From positions 930,001-994,000 of the forward strand of contig NZ_CP014854.1 of NCBI RefSeq assembly GCF_002214365.1: a stretch of 64,000 nucleotides of DNA, written 5' to 3'. Below the pieces are notes generated by a model. The model was not told the origin of the DNA and did no database searches. It saw only the letters and a program-made list of their open reading frames with translations. The translations under genes and the position numbers were made by a program. The stretch is from Thermococcus celer Vu 13 = JCM 8558. Its GTDB lineage: Archaea > Methanobacteriota_B > Thermococci > Thermococcales > Thermococcaceae. This document shows positions 52,295 to 61,449 of the stretch, piece by piece. Each line of letters begins with the position of its first letter. Within the stretch, counting starts at the first letter, position 1.

Positions 52295-52897
52295 TCAGAG
52301 GAGTTTCTTCATTGCCTCATAGCCCAGCTCGAATGCCCTGACGTTCGCATCCACGGCCTTCTCGGGCACGCTGGCCTTGACGGCCTCGAGCATGGTATCC
52401 CTATCTATCGGAAACTCAGGAAGGGCGCTTAAGGCCCCGACGAGGACGACGTTCTGGGCCAGGGCGGTTCCCGCTTCCTCGGCGAGTTTAAGGGCGTCTA
52501 TCTCGTAGAGCTCCGCGCCGGACTCCTTTATCTTGCCGATTATCTCATCGTAGGTCACGTAGCGGTCGAGCTTGCCCTTCACGAAGCTCTCCGTCTCGTA
52601 GGGGTGGTGGATGAGGCGGGTGTTCGTTATGACCTTTCCGCCGGGCCGGAGGAAGTAGATGTAGCGCAGCGCTTCCATGGGCTCGAGGGCGAGGATGACG
52701 TCCGCCTCGCCGTAGGGGATGAGGGGTGAGACGCCCTTACCTATGCGCTGGTGGACTATCACCGAGCCGCTCCTCTGGGAGAGGCCGTGGAGCTCGCCGC
52801 TGACGACGTGAATTCCCTTCCGGGCACAGGCCTCCCCGACGATGTTGGACATCAGCACTATCCCCTGACCGCCGACGCCGCAGTAAATCACGTTCAT
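52295..52897 (-). CDS. iorB: Indolepyruvate ferredoxin oxidoreductase, beta subunit
   Basis: A 200-residue gamma-type domain subunit: YCGVGGQGIVLMSNIVGEACARKG, SGELHGLSQRSGSVIVHQRIG and VLALEPMEALR. With IorA it turns aryl pyruvates, made from aromatic amino acids, into aryl-acetyl-CoA with reduced ferredoxin. The ATG at 52897 overlaps the iorA stop by 4 bases, so the two subunits are made together. Any longer reading to 53101 would lie inside iorA. Confidence 0.94.
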   Translation of the reverse strand: MNVIYCGVGGQGIVLMSNIVGEACARKGIHVVSGELHGLSQRSGSVIVHQRIGKGVSPLIPYGEADVILALEPMEALRYIYFLRPGGKVITNTRLIHHPYETESFVKGKLDRYVTYDEIIGKIKESGAELYEIDALKLAEEAGTALAQNVVLVGALSALPEFPIDRDTMLEAVKASVPEKAVDANVRAFELGYEAMKKLL

Positions 52898-54897
52898 TGC
52901 CTTCCCCTCCTCAGCATTATCTCCTCGAGCTCCCGGTAATCCTCGATGGTCACGTAGGGTTTGTCCTCGCCGCCATAGAGGATGGCCGTCGAGTGTATCG
53001 CGTTGTGAGGGCAGAGCTGGGCGCAGACGCCGCAGCCGACGCAGACCTCCGGGAGTATCTTGGCCTTCTTGTCCTCCTCGTCTATGACTATCGCCGGACA
53101 CCCGAAGTCGCGGATGCAGTTGTAGGCCCGCTCGCAGGCGTCCTTATCGATGAAGTAGGGGACTATCTTGCCGCCGGCGCGACGGTACTCCCGGAAGTGA
53201 TAGAGGGCGCATTCGCCGCGGGATATTATCACCGAGAGGCCGTCGTGCTTCAAAGCCTCCCTGAACTTCCCGATGTTCTTCCTCGCCTGGAAGGAGTCCA
53301 CCACGACTATCTTCTCGACCCCGAGGCCCCGGAGAACGGACTCTATGTCGAGCCTCTTCTCGTAGGGGTTGACCTTCTTCGGGCTGCCCGGGTGGGCCTG
53401 CTGGCCGGTCATTGCCGTCACCGCGTTGTCGAGGATAACCAGCGTCATCCGGGAGTTGTTGCGTATGGCGTTGACTATCCCCGGCAGGGCGGCGTGGAAG
53501 AACGTCGAGTCGCCGACCACCGCCACCACCCGCTCCTTGGCCGAGTGCTGGACCCCGTGGGCTATGCCGAGCGAGGCCCCCATGGCGAGCAGGGAGTCGG
53601 TCCAGCCGATGTGTTCGAGGGCGAGCATGGAGTAGCAACCGATGTCGTTGGCGAGGTAGTAGTTCTCAATTCTTCCCATGGCCCTCCTGAGGGCCCAGAA
53701 GGTGGCCCTGTGGGGACAGCCCGCGCAGAAGGTTGGCATCCTCGGCGGGGCGAACCTGGCGAGCTCCCACATTTTCTTGAAGTGGCCCTCGTAATCGAAT
53801 GGCATCTCCTTCCCGAGGGCCTCCGCGAGAACCTTTATAACTACCGGCACGTTGTACTCCAGCATCTCGAGGAAGTGGCCGCTCCTCTTACCGATTACCT
53901 CAAGCTCCGGGTTCCTCTCCTTGGCAACCTCCCTCACGAAGCCCTCGATGTAGGGCGAGAGTTCCTCGACGACGACCACCTTCTCGAGCCCCTCTATGAA
54001 GTCTCCGAGGAGCTTCTCGGAGATGGGGTTCAGGACACCGAGCTTTAGGATGTAGGCTTTCCCGCCGAGCTTCTCAAGGCTCTCGAGGACGTAGGAGTAC
54101 GGGACACCCGAGGTTACGATACCGACGCCCTTAGCATCTTCCGGCTTCGCCTCCCTGAGCTCCCTCCCATCGAAGAACTCAACGCGGTTTAAGGCCAGGA
54201 GCTCCGGGTCCTCCCTCATCCGCGCGATCTTCTCAAGGAGCTCCGCCTTGAACTTCCTCGCGAGGGAGCCGACCGTGGCGTAGCTCCTCCTGTTCTCCTT
54301 CCACGAAAGTCTCTCGAAGGGCGTCCTCTCGAGTTTTCCAACGGTTACGAGGCCGCTCTGGTGGTTAACCCTCGTCGTCGTCCTGACGAGAACGACGCTT
54401 CCGTACCTCTCGCTTATCTCGAAGGCCTTCTTCACCATCTCGTAGGCTTCCTGGGGGTTGGATGGCTCGAGCATCGGCAGGTAGGCGGTGTAGCCGAACC
54501 ACCGGCCGTCCTGCTCCGACTGGGAGGAGTGGGCGTAGGGGTCGTCCGCTATTACCACGACGAGACCGCCCCTAACGCCGGTGTAGGCGAGGGAGTAGAG
54601 GGTGTCCGAGGCCACGTTTCCTCCAACGCTCTTCATTGAGGTAAATCCCCTGAGGCCGACGAAGGCCGCTCCCGCAACCGTCTCGAGGGCCACCTTCTCG
54701 TTTGCGGCTATCTCGACCGCGATATCGTCGCGGTGGTGGGAGACCCTGTCGAAGGTGTCCAGAATCTCGGTCTGGGGCGAGCCGGGGTAGAAGGCCGTGA
54801 CCTTGACATCGGCTTCCAGCGCGGCCCTGACGATGGCTTCGTTGGTCAGCATATACCCCGTGTGGGGTTCCTCCTTCAGAACTTCCTTCAGGGACAT
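52894..54897 (-). CDS. iorA: Indolepyruvate ferredoxin oxidoreductase, alpha subunit
   Basis: A 667-residue TPP-dependent enzyme. The N-terminal pyrimidine-binding domain (FYPGSPQTEILDTFDRVSHH), transketolase-like central part, TPP-binding GDSTFFHAALPGIVNAIRNN, and a C-terminal ferredoxin domain with two [4Fe-4S] sets (CERAYNCIRDFGCPAIVID and CVGCGVCAQLCPHNA) are all visible. The start at 54897 (MSLKEVLKEEPHTGY) follows GGTGTTGTC. The TATA box CTATATAG is at 54928-54935. Confidence 0.95.
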   Translation of the reverse strand: MSLKEVLKEEPHTGYMLTNEAIVRAALEADVKVTAFYPGSPQTEILDTFDRVSHHRDDIAVEIAANEKVALETVAGAAFVGLRGFTSMKSVGGNVASDTLYSLAYTGVRGGLVVVIADDPYAHSSQSEQDGRWFGYTAYLPMLEPSNPQEAYEMVKKAFEISERYGSVVLVRTTTRVNHQSGLVTVGKLERTPFERLSWKENRRSYATVGSLARKFKAELLEKIARMREDPELLALNRVEFFDGRELREAKPEDAKGVGIVTSGVPYSYVLESLEKLGGKAYILKLGVLNPISEKLLGDFIEGLEKVVVVEELSPYIEGFVREVAKERNPELEVIGKRSGHFLEMLEYNVPVVIKVLAEALGKEMPFDYEGHFKKMWELARFAPPRMPTFCAGCPHRATFWALRRAMGRIENYYLANDIGCYSMLALEHIGWTDSLLAMGASLGIAHGVQHSAKERVVAVVGDSTFFHAALPGIVNAIRNNSRMTLVILDNAVTAMTGQQAHPGSPKKVNPYEKRLDIESVLRGLGVEKIVVVDSFQARKNIGKFREALKHDGLSVIISRGECALYHFREYRRAGGKIVPYFIDKDACERAYNCIRDFGCPAIVIDEEDKKAKILPEVCVGCGVCAQLCPHNAIHSTAILYGGEDKPYVTIEDYRELEEIMLRRGRQ

Positions 54898-55035
54898 GAC
54901 AACACCATGGAGTTTTGGAAGCGAACCTATATAGCGTTTTTCTGAACAGAAGATGGCAACGTTAAACAACTGTGGGAGAAAAGTGGGAAGTTGACGTTCC
55001 GAACAACCCATGAACAAACTTAAACCCGCGTAATG

Positions 55036-55434
55036 TCACCGTTTAACGCATTCCATCTCCTCCTCTTCCATCTCGATTATCCTGCGGATAATGCACTCCA
55101 GTGCCTTCAAACCCGAGAGCACCTCCCGGAGCTTTGCCCTGTGCTCCTCCGATTTCGTGTCATCCAAGATTATCCCGATGAGTTTTTCCAGCGGTTCGAC
55201 GTCCTTCTCAAGTATCTCCTTCGGCTGTAGCAGGAACTTCTCGAGGAAGGCCGGAACCGGGGAGAAAAGCTTCGTCTTTCCATCCTTCCTTACGGTCACC
55301 AGATAGTCCCTTTCGAGCCTTCCGAGGGGATTCATGGTCCCGAAGATTACGTAACCACCGTCAGATGCCCGCAGAATCTCCGAGGGCGCATCATCCCCGG
55401 AACCGATCATGGCCGAGAGCGTGACCGCCACCAA
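55036..55434 (-). CDS. Unknown conserved-looking protein
   Basis: A 132-residue cytoplasmic protein, with a beta start (GYVIFGTMNPLGRLERDYLVTVRKDGKTKL) and a helical end (EKDVEPLEKLIGIILDD...EHRAKLREVLSGLKALECIIRRIIEMEEEE). The start may be the ATG at 55410 rather than 55434. It lies between iorA and the HD gene on the same strand. I do not recognise a family. Confidence 0.6.
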   Translation of the reverse strand: MVAVTLSAMIGSGDDAPSEILRASDGGYVIFGTMNPLGRLERDYLVTVRKDGKTKLFSPVPAFLEKFLLQPKEILEKDVEPLEKLIGIILDDTKSEEHRAKLREVLSGLKALECIIRRIIEMEEEEMECVKR

Positions 55435-55452
55435 AAAGCAAAATGCGGCCGG

Positions 55453-56010
55453 TTAGCGCCTTCCCCCGCGCAGGGCGGCGAGCTCCTCGACCAGGTCCCT
55501 AAAATACCCGTAGAACTCGCTCTCCCTCAGCTCCTCGAGCGTCCCCCAAAAATCGTCGAGGTTCCTAAAGCCCGCTTTCTCGTACTCGAGAGCCTGGACG
55601 AGCATCTCCAGTTTGTCCGCGAACCTCACGAGCTTTCCCTCCCGGCTGAGGCCATCCTCGTACTCGCGCCATAGCTGAAAGTACTCCCCGGGCTTCGAGG
55701 TCCCCGCGAAGAGCTCCATCGCGGCCTTCCTCTCGGCCTCGGCTTTGTTGAGGTAGCGCTGAGCCGTCAGCGGGACGTCGGTTATCCTCGCCTCGGCGAG
55801 GTCGTGAAGGAGGGCTATTTTGACGGCCCGCCCGACGTCCACGTCGATACCATTTTCCCCGAGCTCGTCCGCTAAAAAGAGCGTGATGAGGGCGACGCGG
55901 TAGCCGTGCTCGGCCACGCTCTCGGGGTTGGGGACCCCAGCAAGCAACCAGCCCGTCCTTGGAAGTCTCTTCAGGTTACCCGCCTCGATGAAAAGGTCTA
56001 AAAGGGACAT
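55453..56010 (-). CDS. HD-domain nucleotidase/hydrolase (YfbR-like)
   Basis: A 185-residue HD-superfamily protein. Metal-binding residues are H and HD in SVAEHGYRVALITLFLADE and IALLHDLAEARITDV, with the final Asp in VRFADKLEML. Related enzymes remove phosphate from deoxyribonucleoside monophosphates. The ATG at 56010 lies 2 bases after the previous stop, so it is coupled to the OB-like gene. Earlier in-frame codons would lie in that gene. Confidence 0.85.
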   Translation of the reverse strand: MSLLDLFIEAGNLKRLPRTGWLLAGVPNPESVAEHGYRVALITLFLADELGENGIDVDVGRAVKIALLHDLAEARITDVPLTAQRYLNKAEAERKAAMELFAGTSKPGEYFQLWREYEDGLSREGKLVRFADKLEMLVQALEYEKAGFRNLDDFWGTLEELRESEFYGYFRDLVEELAALRGGRR

Positions 56011-56012
56011 CC

Positions 56013-56327
56013 TCACTCCTCCGTCGTGTAGACCGCCCGTTCGGTCTCGATGGCGCTCGCCATTATGCAGTCGCCGAGGAACCTTCCGTAGACCCTGACG
56101 CGGTCGCCCTTGCCTATGCACGGACTCCCCGAGAACTCGACCCTAAAGCCGGAGACTTGGAAGGTCGTCCTGTAACCGGGCAGTTCCATGGGGAGAAACT
56201 CCACGAGGGGTTTATCCTCCACAACACCCTCTATGACGACGTTCTTACCGCGAAAACCCCCGGAGTTCAGCTCATCGACCGTAACGATGTAGTAGTAATG
56301 ATGACCGAGTTTGACCCGCCTGGTCAT
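56013..56327 (-). CDS. Predicted OB-fold protein
   Basis: A 104-residue protein of alternating beta strands: LGHHYYYIVTVDELNSGGFRGKNVVIEGVVEDKPL, ...YRTTFQVSGFRVEFSG...KGDRVRVYGRFLGDCIMASAIE. This is the pattern of an OB fold that may bind nucleic acid or proteins. The start is ATG 56327, with GGTGAT four bases ahead. It is divergent from a GTPase gene with only 50 bases between, and co-transcribed with the HD hydrolase. Confidence 0.65.
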   Translation of the reverse strand: MTRRVKLGHHYYYIVTVDELNSGGFRGKNVVIEGVVEDKPLVEFLPMELPGYRTTFQVSGFRVEFSGSPCIGKGDRVRVYGRFLGDCIMASAIETERAVYTTEE

Positions 56328-56377
56328 GCTCATCACCTTTATTAGGCCTGTCCCTGAATATCCCTGGGGGTGATGAG

Positions 56378-56935
56378 GTGATAAAGGTTGCGATCATCGG
56401 GGCCGAGAACGTCGGCAAGTCAACGCTCATGAACGCCCTCGTTGGCGGTAAGGTCTCAGAGGTTGAGAACCTCCCGGGGACGACGAAGGGAACCATCAGG
56501 AAACGCTTCGGAAAGCTCAGGATACCTAAGGGCATGAAGAGCCCCCTCGGAGGGGCCGACGAGTTCGTACTAATCGACACCGCCGGCCTCTTCGACCCGG
56601 AGCGGGAGCTCAGAGGAAAGGTCCTAAGCGAGGAGCGATTTAAGGAGATAATCCGTGAAATAGTCTCCTCTGACATAGTCATCCACATGGTCGACGCCAC
56701 GGTCGGCCTGCACAGGGGCATGGAGAAGCTCCATCACCTCCTCAAGTTCCGCTACGAGAAGCCGATAATAGTCGTCATCAACAAGGTGGACCTCGTTTCG
56801 CCCGAGAGGGTCGAGGAGGTAAGGGAAACGATAAGGAAGAGGCTGGAGCAGGACGCGGTACCGCTCTCGCTGGTGACCTACGAGGGGTTCAACGAGCTGA
56901 TAGAGAGGCTGGCCTATTACGCGCAGTACGTCTAA
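56378..56935 (+). CDS. Era/Der-like small GTPase
   Basis: A 185-residue GTPase domain. G1 is GAENVGKSTLMNAL, G2 is PGTTKGTI, G3 is LIDTAGLFD and G4 is VVINKVDLV. It lacks the KH domain of Era and the doubled domains of Der, so it is a stand-alone TRAFAC GTPase; its partner is unknown. GTG at 56378 follows GGGGGTGATGAG. The stop overlaps the end of the convergent yjbQ gene by 4 bases. Confidence 0.85.
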   Translation: MIKVAIIGAENVGKSTLMNALVGGKVSEVENLPGTTKGTIRKRFGKLRIPKGMKSPLGGADEFVLIDTAGLFDPERELRGKVLSEERFKEIIREIVSSDIVIHMVDATVGLHRGMEKLHHLLKFRYEKPIIVVINKVDLVSPERVEEVRETIRKRLEQDAVPLSLVTYEGFNELIERLAYYAQYV

Positions 56936-57345
56936 CAGCCGCAGACCTTCACCAGAACCTTCCTGTGCCTCGGACCGTCCAGCTCGATGAAGAGGATCCT
57001 CTGCCAGGCCCCGAGGAGCAGTTCACCGTTCTCTATCGGAACGACGACCTCCGGGTTCAGAAGGAGGGTCGCCCTCAGATGGGAGTGGGCGTTGCTGTCC
57101 ACCCTGTCGTGGGCGTAACCGGCTCCCTTCGGAACGAGCTCCTTCATCTTGGCCTTCATGTCCTCTATCAGGCCCGCCTCCTTCTCGTTTATGGCCAGCC
57201 CGGTCGTGGTGTGGGTCGTGAAGACGACCACGATCCCGCTGGTAACGTCGCTCTTCCAGACGAGGTGCTGAACCTCGTCGGTTACGTCCACCACCTGAAA
57301 CCTCTCCTCCGTGGAGACCTCCATCTCAAAGAGCACCGTCATCAC
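56932..57345 (-). CDS. YjbQ-family protein (UPF0047)
   Basis: A 137-residue protein with the UPF0047 pattern: GIVVVFTTHTTTGLAINE, then HDRVDSNAHSHLRATLLLNPEVVVPIENGELLLGAWQRILFIELDGPRHRKVLV. The family forms trimers and can carry a weak thiamine-phosphate synthase activity. It ends CGC. The start is the ATG at 57345 or 57342; it overlaps the upstream gene by 4 bases. Confidence 0.9.
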   Translation of the reverse strand: MMTVLFEMEVSTEERFQVVDVTDEVQHLVWKSDVTSGIVVVFTTHTTTGLAINEKEAGLIEDMKAKMKELVPKGAGYAHDRVDSNAHSHLRATLLLNPEVVVPIENGELLLGAWQRILFIELDGPRHRKVLVKVCGC

Positions 57346-57629
57346 CGGGCGAGGTCTTTCTTTATCTCGGTTAAAAGCTTATCCGGAGGCTCAATGGCGC
57401 CCGAGAGACTCGCTCTAAGGAGAACGGCATCCTCGTACGCGTCCGCGAGTTCTTTCCGGCCCTTTTCCACTACCTCGGAGCGGAGGGTCCGGTATATCTC
57501 CTCAACGGCGTCCCTGAAGAGAACCTCATCGGAGTATAGTTCCTTGTTCGTCAGGAGGACTGTTATGAGGTAACTAACGAAATCGATCTTATCCTCTTTT
57601 TTTCCTATCAGCGCTTTGAGCCGTTCCAT
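57342..57629 (-). CDS. Small helical protein
   Basis: A 95-residue helical protein: MERLKALIGKKEDKIDFVSYL, then DEVLFRDAVEEIYRTLRSEVVEKGRKELADAYEDAVLLRASL. Its start overlaps the end of the upstream repeat protein by 22 bases and its end overlaps yjbQ by 4, so the three are translated together. I do not recognise a family. Confidence 0.6.
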   Translation of the reverse strand: MERLKALIGKKEDKIDFVSYLITVLLTNKELYSDEVLFRDAVEEIYRTLRSEVVEKGRKELADAYEDAVLLRASLSGAIEPPDKLLTEIKKDLAR

Positions 57630-58906
57630 GACTTAACCCTCCCGCGAAGTCCCTCCCCCAGGGCCTTAATGAGGATCTCCGAGACGAGGATGGAGGAGAA
57701 CCTCGGATCCCTGACCTCCAGCGCGGCATCGATTGCCTTCTCGACCTCCCCCTCCTTGAGGAGGTGGTGGGCCACGTCAGTCATTATGATCGAGCGTAGC
57801 CTACCGTCCCTGATAAGGTTCGCTATCCTCACGGCGCCCTCGAGCTCACCCCGGATAACGTAGTAGCGGGCTATCTTGGTCCAGACCTCCTCACTGGTCG
57901 TGCCGTTCCCGATCGCCTTTATAATCGCCGGATCCCCCTTCTCGGGCCGTTCAAGGATCCTGTTCATCACGGCCTTTCCTACAACGGTCGCCTCCTCCTC
58001 GTTCATGGCCGAGATAAAGTTCGGAAGAACGTCGTGGTCCCGCTCAAGGAGCTCCAGGGCCATATCGACCAGTACCTTCTCCCCATCCTTAAGGCTCCTG
58101 ATCAGTTCAATTGCGGGAACCCCTTCACCGCTGAGGGCGAAGACGAAGGCAAGCTCCACCCTGAAGTCGTTTCCGAACTTCTCTATAAGGGCGTTGGCCG
58201 CCGCCTCCAGCGTGTCTACGTAGTGGCCGAGTGTTCCCTTATCCTTCAGGTAGAAGGCGACCTCCTTGAAGGCCTGCCTCGCCCAGTCCTTGGTGTTTAT
58301 CTCCTTGAGGAGTGAGATGGCATTCTCGTAGCTCTCCATGAGGAGATAGGCCTTTATGAGCTCCAGCATCGCCTTGGAACGCTGGGGTTCAGAATCTATG
58401 GAATCCACGATGAGCTTGCTCTTCCTGAGCCGGTAGGCCACCTTCAGGCGTTCCTTCTCGATCATGCGGGTGTTGACGCGGAGGGCTTCGAGGAGCGTCT
58501 CGTTTCTGACTTCGGGATTCGCTATCTCGAGGGCGTAGGTCACCGCCTCGTTCACATCCCCCAGCGCAAGCAGGTAAGTCGCGGCGCTCTGCATAAGCAG
58601 GTCCCTCTGGGGGGCCGGCAGCATTCGGGAGTCTTCCAGCACACTACGGTATATCCTCTTGCCCGACTTGAGCCCCGCTTTCTCCATGGAGTAACCCACG
58701 GAGAGAAGGGCACGGAACATCGTTACGGGGTCCTCTATCTCATTCGCCGTCTCGACGGCACGGAGAAAGGCGGTTTTGTAAAGGTTGTTCTTTGCCCTGG
58801 CCAGTCTCTCGCCGATTTTAGCGTAGGTTGCGGATTTTATGTAGGGATCGGGAATCACATCAACGGACGCGAGCACCTCTTTGACGAGCATAAACGGATC
58901 CCCCAT
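57608..58906 (-). CDS. Alpha-helical repeat protein
   Basis: A 432-residue all-helical protein with loose repeats of 30-40 residues of the form ...A...YAL.IANPEVRNETLLEALR..., SEPQRSKAMLELIKAYLLMESYENAISLLKEI, RFSSILVSEILIKALGEG, similar to TPR/HEAT-type solenoids of Thermococcales. Such proteins act as scaffolds. Start at 58906 or the ATG at 58891. It is divergent from the methyltransferase gene. Confidence 0.65.
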   Translation of the reverse strand: MGDPFMLVKEVLASVDVIPDPYIKSATYAKIGERLARAKNNLYKTAFLRAVETANEIEDPVTMFRALLSVGYSMEKAGLKSGKRIYRSVLEDSRMLPAPQRDLLMQSAATYLLALGDVNEAVTYALEIANPEVRNETLLEALRVNTRMIEKERLKVAYRLRKSKLIVDSIDSEPQRSKAMLELIKAYLLMESYENAISLLKEINTKDWARQAFKEVAFYLKDKGTLGHYVDTLEAAANALIEKFGNDFRVELAFVFALSGEGVPAIELIRSLKDGEKVLVDMALELLERDHDVLPNFISAMNEEEATVVGKAVMNRILERPEKGDPAIIKAIGNGTTSEEVWTKIARYYVIRGELEGAVRIANLIRDGRLRSIIMTDVAHHLLKEGEVEKAIDAALEVRDPRFSSILVSEILIKALGEGLRGRVKSWNGSKR

Positions 58907-59009
58907 AGTTTATGGATTTTACCTAACGCTTCGTGTATTGTATTACGCCCACCATCTTATTAACCTAACCCTCGGAACTTTTTTAAGGGCCGTACCGGAG
59001 TGGACGACC

Positions 59010-60110
59010 ATGTACGCCGTGATATTCGGGAAAAATCCCCGGCTGAGCGAGGCGGAGTTTAACGCGTTCTCGAGAAGGTTCGACCTGAAGGTAAGGGTCA
59101 TCGAGAAAAATCGTAACTGGCTGTTATTTGACTCGAGCCCCGAGGTGGAGAGGTACTTCCACTGGCTCGGCGGTTCCCTCAAGCTGGTGAGGGTAATGGG
59201 AGAGGGCGAGAACGCCATCCGCGACCTCGAGTACGCGAGGCTCTTCACCGTCAGCCTCTACGGCGGGGACGACTGGAGGCTCTGGCGGAAGCTGGGGAGC
59301 GCGATAAAGCGGGAGTTCAAGGCCGAGGGGCCGGCGAAGTTCTTCAAGCCCGCCAAAACTTATTCCATGCCGGCGGAGCTCATCCTGAAGGGCTTTCCGG
59401 AGATTAAGGACTTCGTCTTCCTCTTCCGGGAGGACGGGAGCTTTTCCGTTGGGGAGACGGTTAAGGTTACCGACCCCTTCGAGCTGAAGAAGCTGGACGT
59501 TGGGAGACCCGTTCAGAGGCCCGTACTCTCGATCCCCCCAAGGCTCGCGAGGATAATGGTGAACCTGACCGAGGTGCGGAAGGGAAGCTTTTTGGATCCG
59601 TTCTGTGGGATAGGGACGATAACTCAGGAGTTCGTCCTCCAGGGACTGGACGCCCACGGGAGCGACCGCGACCCCGCGCGGATAAAGGAAGCGAAAAGGA
59701 ATCTCGCGTGGCTCAGGAGGGAGTTCCGCCTGAAGAACTCGGCCCACCTCGAGGTCTGCGACGCGAGGAAACTGGGAAGATGCTTCCGCCGGCGCTTCGA
59801 CGCGGTGGTTACCGAGCCATACCTCGGAAAGCCCCTAAAACGAAACCCGAGCAAGGGCGAGGCGATAAGGCTGAGCAACGAACTGGACCGATTCTACTAC
59901 TCCGTCTTCGAGAGCTTCGCCGATGTCCTCAGGAGGAACGGGAGGGCCGTCTTCGTCTTCCCGGCGTATAAACTAAGCGGTGGCGGGCTTTACAGAAAGG
60001 AACGGAAGTGGCTAAGAAAACTCGGCTTCGAAGTCCTCGGAAGGTACACCGACTACGAGGAGCGCCACAGACTCGTCAGGGACATCCACGTGCTGAGGTA
60101 CAGGGGTTAA
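59010..60110 (+). CDS. RNA methyltransferase of the Trm-G10/UPF0020 type
   Basis: A 366-residue protein. The N-terminal 160 residues (YAVIFGKNPRLSEAEFNAFSRRF) look like the ferredoxin/THUMP-like RNA-binding part. The C-terminal Rossmann-fold domain has the S-adenosylmethionine site FLDPFCGIGTITQEFVLQG, HGSDRDPARIKEAKRNL and the catalytic motif TEPYLGKPL, in place of the more usual DPPY. It likely methylates a guanine in tRNA. ATG at 59010 is the start; in-frame codons from 58881 precede the promoter. Confidence 0.82.
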   Translation: MYAVIFGKNPRLSEAEFNAFSRRFDLKVRVIEKNRNWLLFDSSPEVERYFHWLGGSLKLVRVMGEGENAIRDLEYARLFTVSLYGGDDWRLWRKLGSAIKREFKAEGPAKFFKPAKTYSMPAELILKGFPEIKDFVFLFREDGSFSVGETVKVTDPFELKKLDVGRPVQRPVLSIPPRLARIMVNLTEVRKGSFLDPFCGIGTITQEFVLQGLDAHGSDRDPARIKEAKRNLAWLRREFRLKNSAHLEVCDARKLGRCFRRRFDAVVTEPYLGKPLKRNPSKGEAIRLSNELDRFYYSVFESFADVLRRNGRAVFVFPAYKLSGGGLYRKERKWLRKLGFEVLGRYTDYEERHRLVRDIHVLRYRG

Positions 60111-60161
60111 AAAAGAAACCACAACGGAGAAGGGATACTGAGAAAAAGGGTGGTTCAATCC

Positions 60162-60590
60162 CTAACCCATCAGCCTCTCATGCTCCTGCTTCATGCACCT
60201 GTGGGCAACCGCGGTTAGGCCGGCCTCCTTCGCCTTCCTGAAGGCCTCCCGGTTGTACGTGTTGAACTGGAACCAGACGACCTTCGCACCCTTCTCTATT
60301 GCCTGCTCGACGTAGTCCATCGTGAACTCCGGCCTGACGAAGAGGTCAACGATCTCCACCTCGTCGGGGATGTCGAGGACGCTCGGGTAGCACTTCCTCC
60401 CGAGGACCTCATCGTAGCGGGGGTTGACGGGGTAGACCTCGTAGCCCTTCTCGAGGAGGTAGCGCATCACGTCGTTCGAGGCCCGCTCGGGTTTCGGTGA
60501 TGCCCCGACGAGGGCTATCTTCCTGTACCTCGTGAGGATCTCCTTAACATCGTCGTCGCTCAGCCTGTCAACGGGCATTATCCTGACCAT
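60162..60590 (-). CDS. CoA-binding-domain protein (YccU family)
   Basis: A 142-residue Rossmann-fold protein: KIALVGASPKPERASNDVMRYLLEKGYEVYPVNPRYDEVLGRKCYPSV, DEVEIVDLFVRPEF and KVVWFQFNTYNREAFRKAKEAGL...RCMKQEH. This matches the CoA-binding YccU family, of unknown role. It is a single gene facing an intergenic region and the methyltransferase. Confidence 0.9.
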   Translation of the reverse strand: MVRIMPVDRLSDDDVKEILTRYRKIALVGASPKPERASNDVMRYLLEKGYEVYPVNPRYDEVLGRKCYPSVLDIPDEVEIVDLFVRPEFTMDYVEQAIEKGAKVVWFQFNTYNREAFRKAKEAGLTAVAHRCMKQEHERLMG

Positions 60591-60656
60591 CGTACCACCG
60601 GGGGGTTTTGGACCCAGACTTTAAAAACTCTGCCGCGAAGTTCCTCCGGTGGTACC

Positions 60657-61091
60657 TTGCTCTACGAGGAGAGGGTTGAGAGCAGGCCGTTCCAGGCGAT
60701 TATGTTGTTCTCGATCCTCGCGATGCTGACGAGTCTCTACGCGACGTATCGGGCAGGCGAAGGTTTTGGGATAGCGCTCGCGATAACCGCTGGGGTTTCC
60801 CTCCTGCTTCTGGACGTCATGGCCATCAGGATCGAGATAGACGAGCGCGAGCTGAGGATACGGGGCGTTCTCGGGCTCGTGGTCAGAAAGACGGTTCCCA
60901 TCGAGAACATCGAGGGCTTCCGGGTTGGCGAGGGATGGACGTCCTGCTACGGGACGATTCACTTCAACCTGCCGGCAAGGAGTTGCGTCACGATACATCA
61001 GAAGAAGGGCTGGACGGTCTCTTTCACGACCAACAATCCGGAGGAAGTTGCGAGGGCTTTGACTACCCTCGGCGTTCCACGAGAACCTTAG
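60657..61091 (+). CDS. Two-helix membrane protein with a PH-like C-terminus
   Basis: A 144-residue protein with two helices (FQAIMLFSILAMLTSLYATY and IALAITAGVSLLLLDVMAI) and a beta-rich cytoplasmic half (IRIEIDERELRIRGVLGLVVRKTVPIENIEGFRVGEGWTSCYGTIHF) that resembles bacterial PH domains. The start is TTG at 60657 with GGTGGTACC ahead. Its end overlaps the convergent NfeD gene by 29 bases. No precise family. Confidence 0.65.
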   Translation: MLYEERVESRPFQAIMLFSILAMLTSLYATYRAGEGFGIALAITAGVSLLLLDVMAIRIEIDERELRIRGVLGLVVRKTVPIENIEGFRVGEGWTSCYGTIHFNLPARSCVTIHQKKGWTVSFTTNNPEEVARALTTLGVPREP

Positions 61092-61449
61092 CGCCCCGAA
61101 CGGAGATAACCCGGACTAACTCCCCCCTCTTCGCTTTCCCGTTCAAGCACTCGGCCCTCCAGAGCTCCCCACCGACCTTAACGACGCCCTCCGGTGAGAG
61201 GTCCTCCACAACGACGGCGGTTCTCCCCACCAATCCCTCGGAACCCACCGCCGGCCTTTTATCCACACCCCCGCCGAGGACGAAGGGGGCTATGAGAAAG
61301 TCCTTGGCCACGAGAACCGCTATCACGAGCAATCCGGCCCAGAGGGGGATTCTGAACCCCCATCCCGGGAGTATCAGAAAAAGGAAGAGGCCAACGATTA
61401 CCTCGTAGGCCATCAGCGCGAGGAATTTAAGGAGATTCCTAAGCTTCAT
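61063..61449 (-). CDS. NfeD-like protein
   Basis: A 128-residue protein with two membrane helices (LLKFLALMAYEVIVGLFLFLIL and IPLWAGLLVIAVLVAKDFLI) and the C-terminal OB domain EGLVGRTAVVVEDLSPEGVVKVGGELWRAE...LVRVISVRGAKVLVE. Such NfeD proteins partner membrane stomatins and proteases. The ATG at 61449 overlaps the stop of the YgjP-type gene by 4 bases. Confidence 0.82.
   Translation of the reverse strand: MKLRNLLKFLALMAYEVIVGLFLFLILPGWGFRIPLWAGLLVIAVLVAKDFLIAPFVLGGGVDKRPAVGSEGLVGRTAVVVEDLSPEGVVKVGGELWRAECLNGKAKRGELVRVISVRGAKVLVERRG

Noticed and set aside
53144-54048. Several long readings on both strands within iorA
   Set aside because: They fall entirely inside iorA, which is unambiguous by its TPP and ferredoxin motifs.
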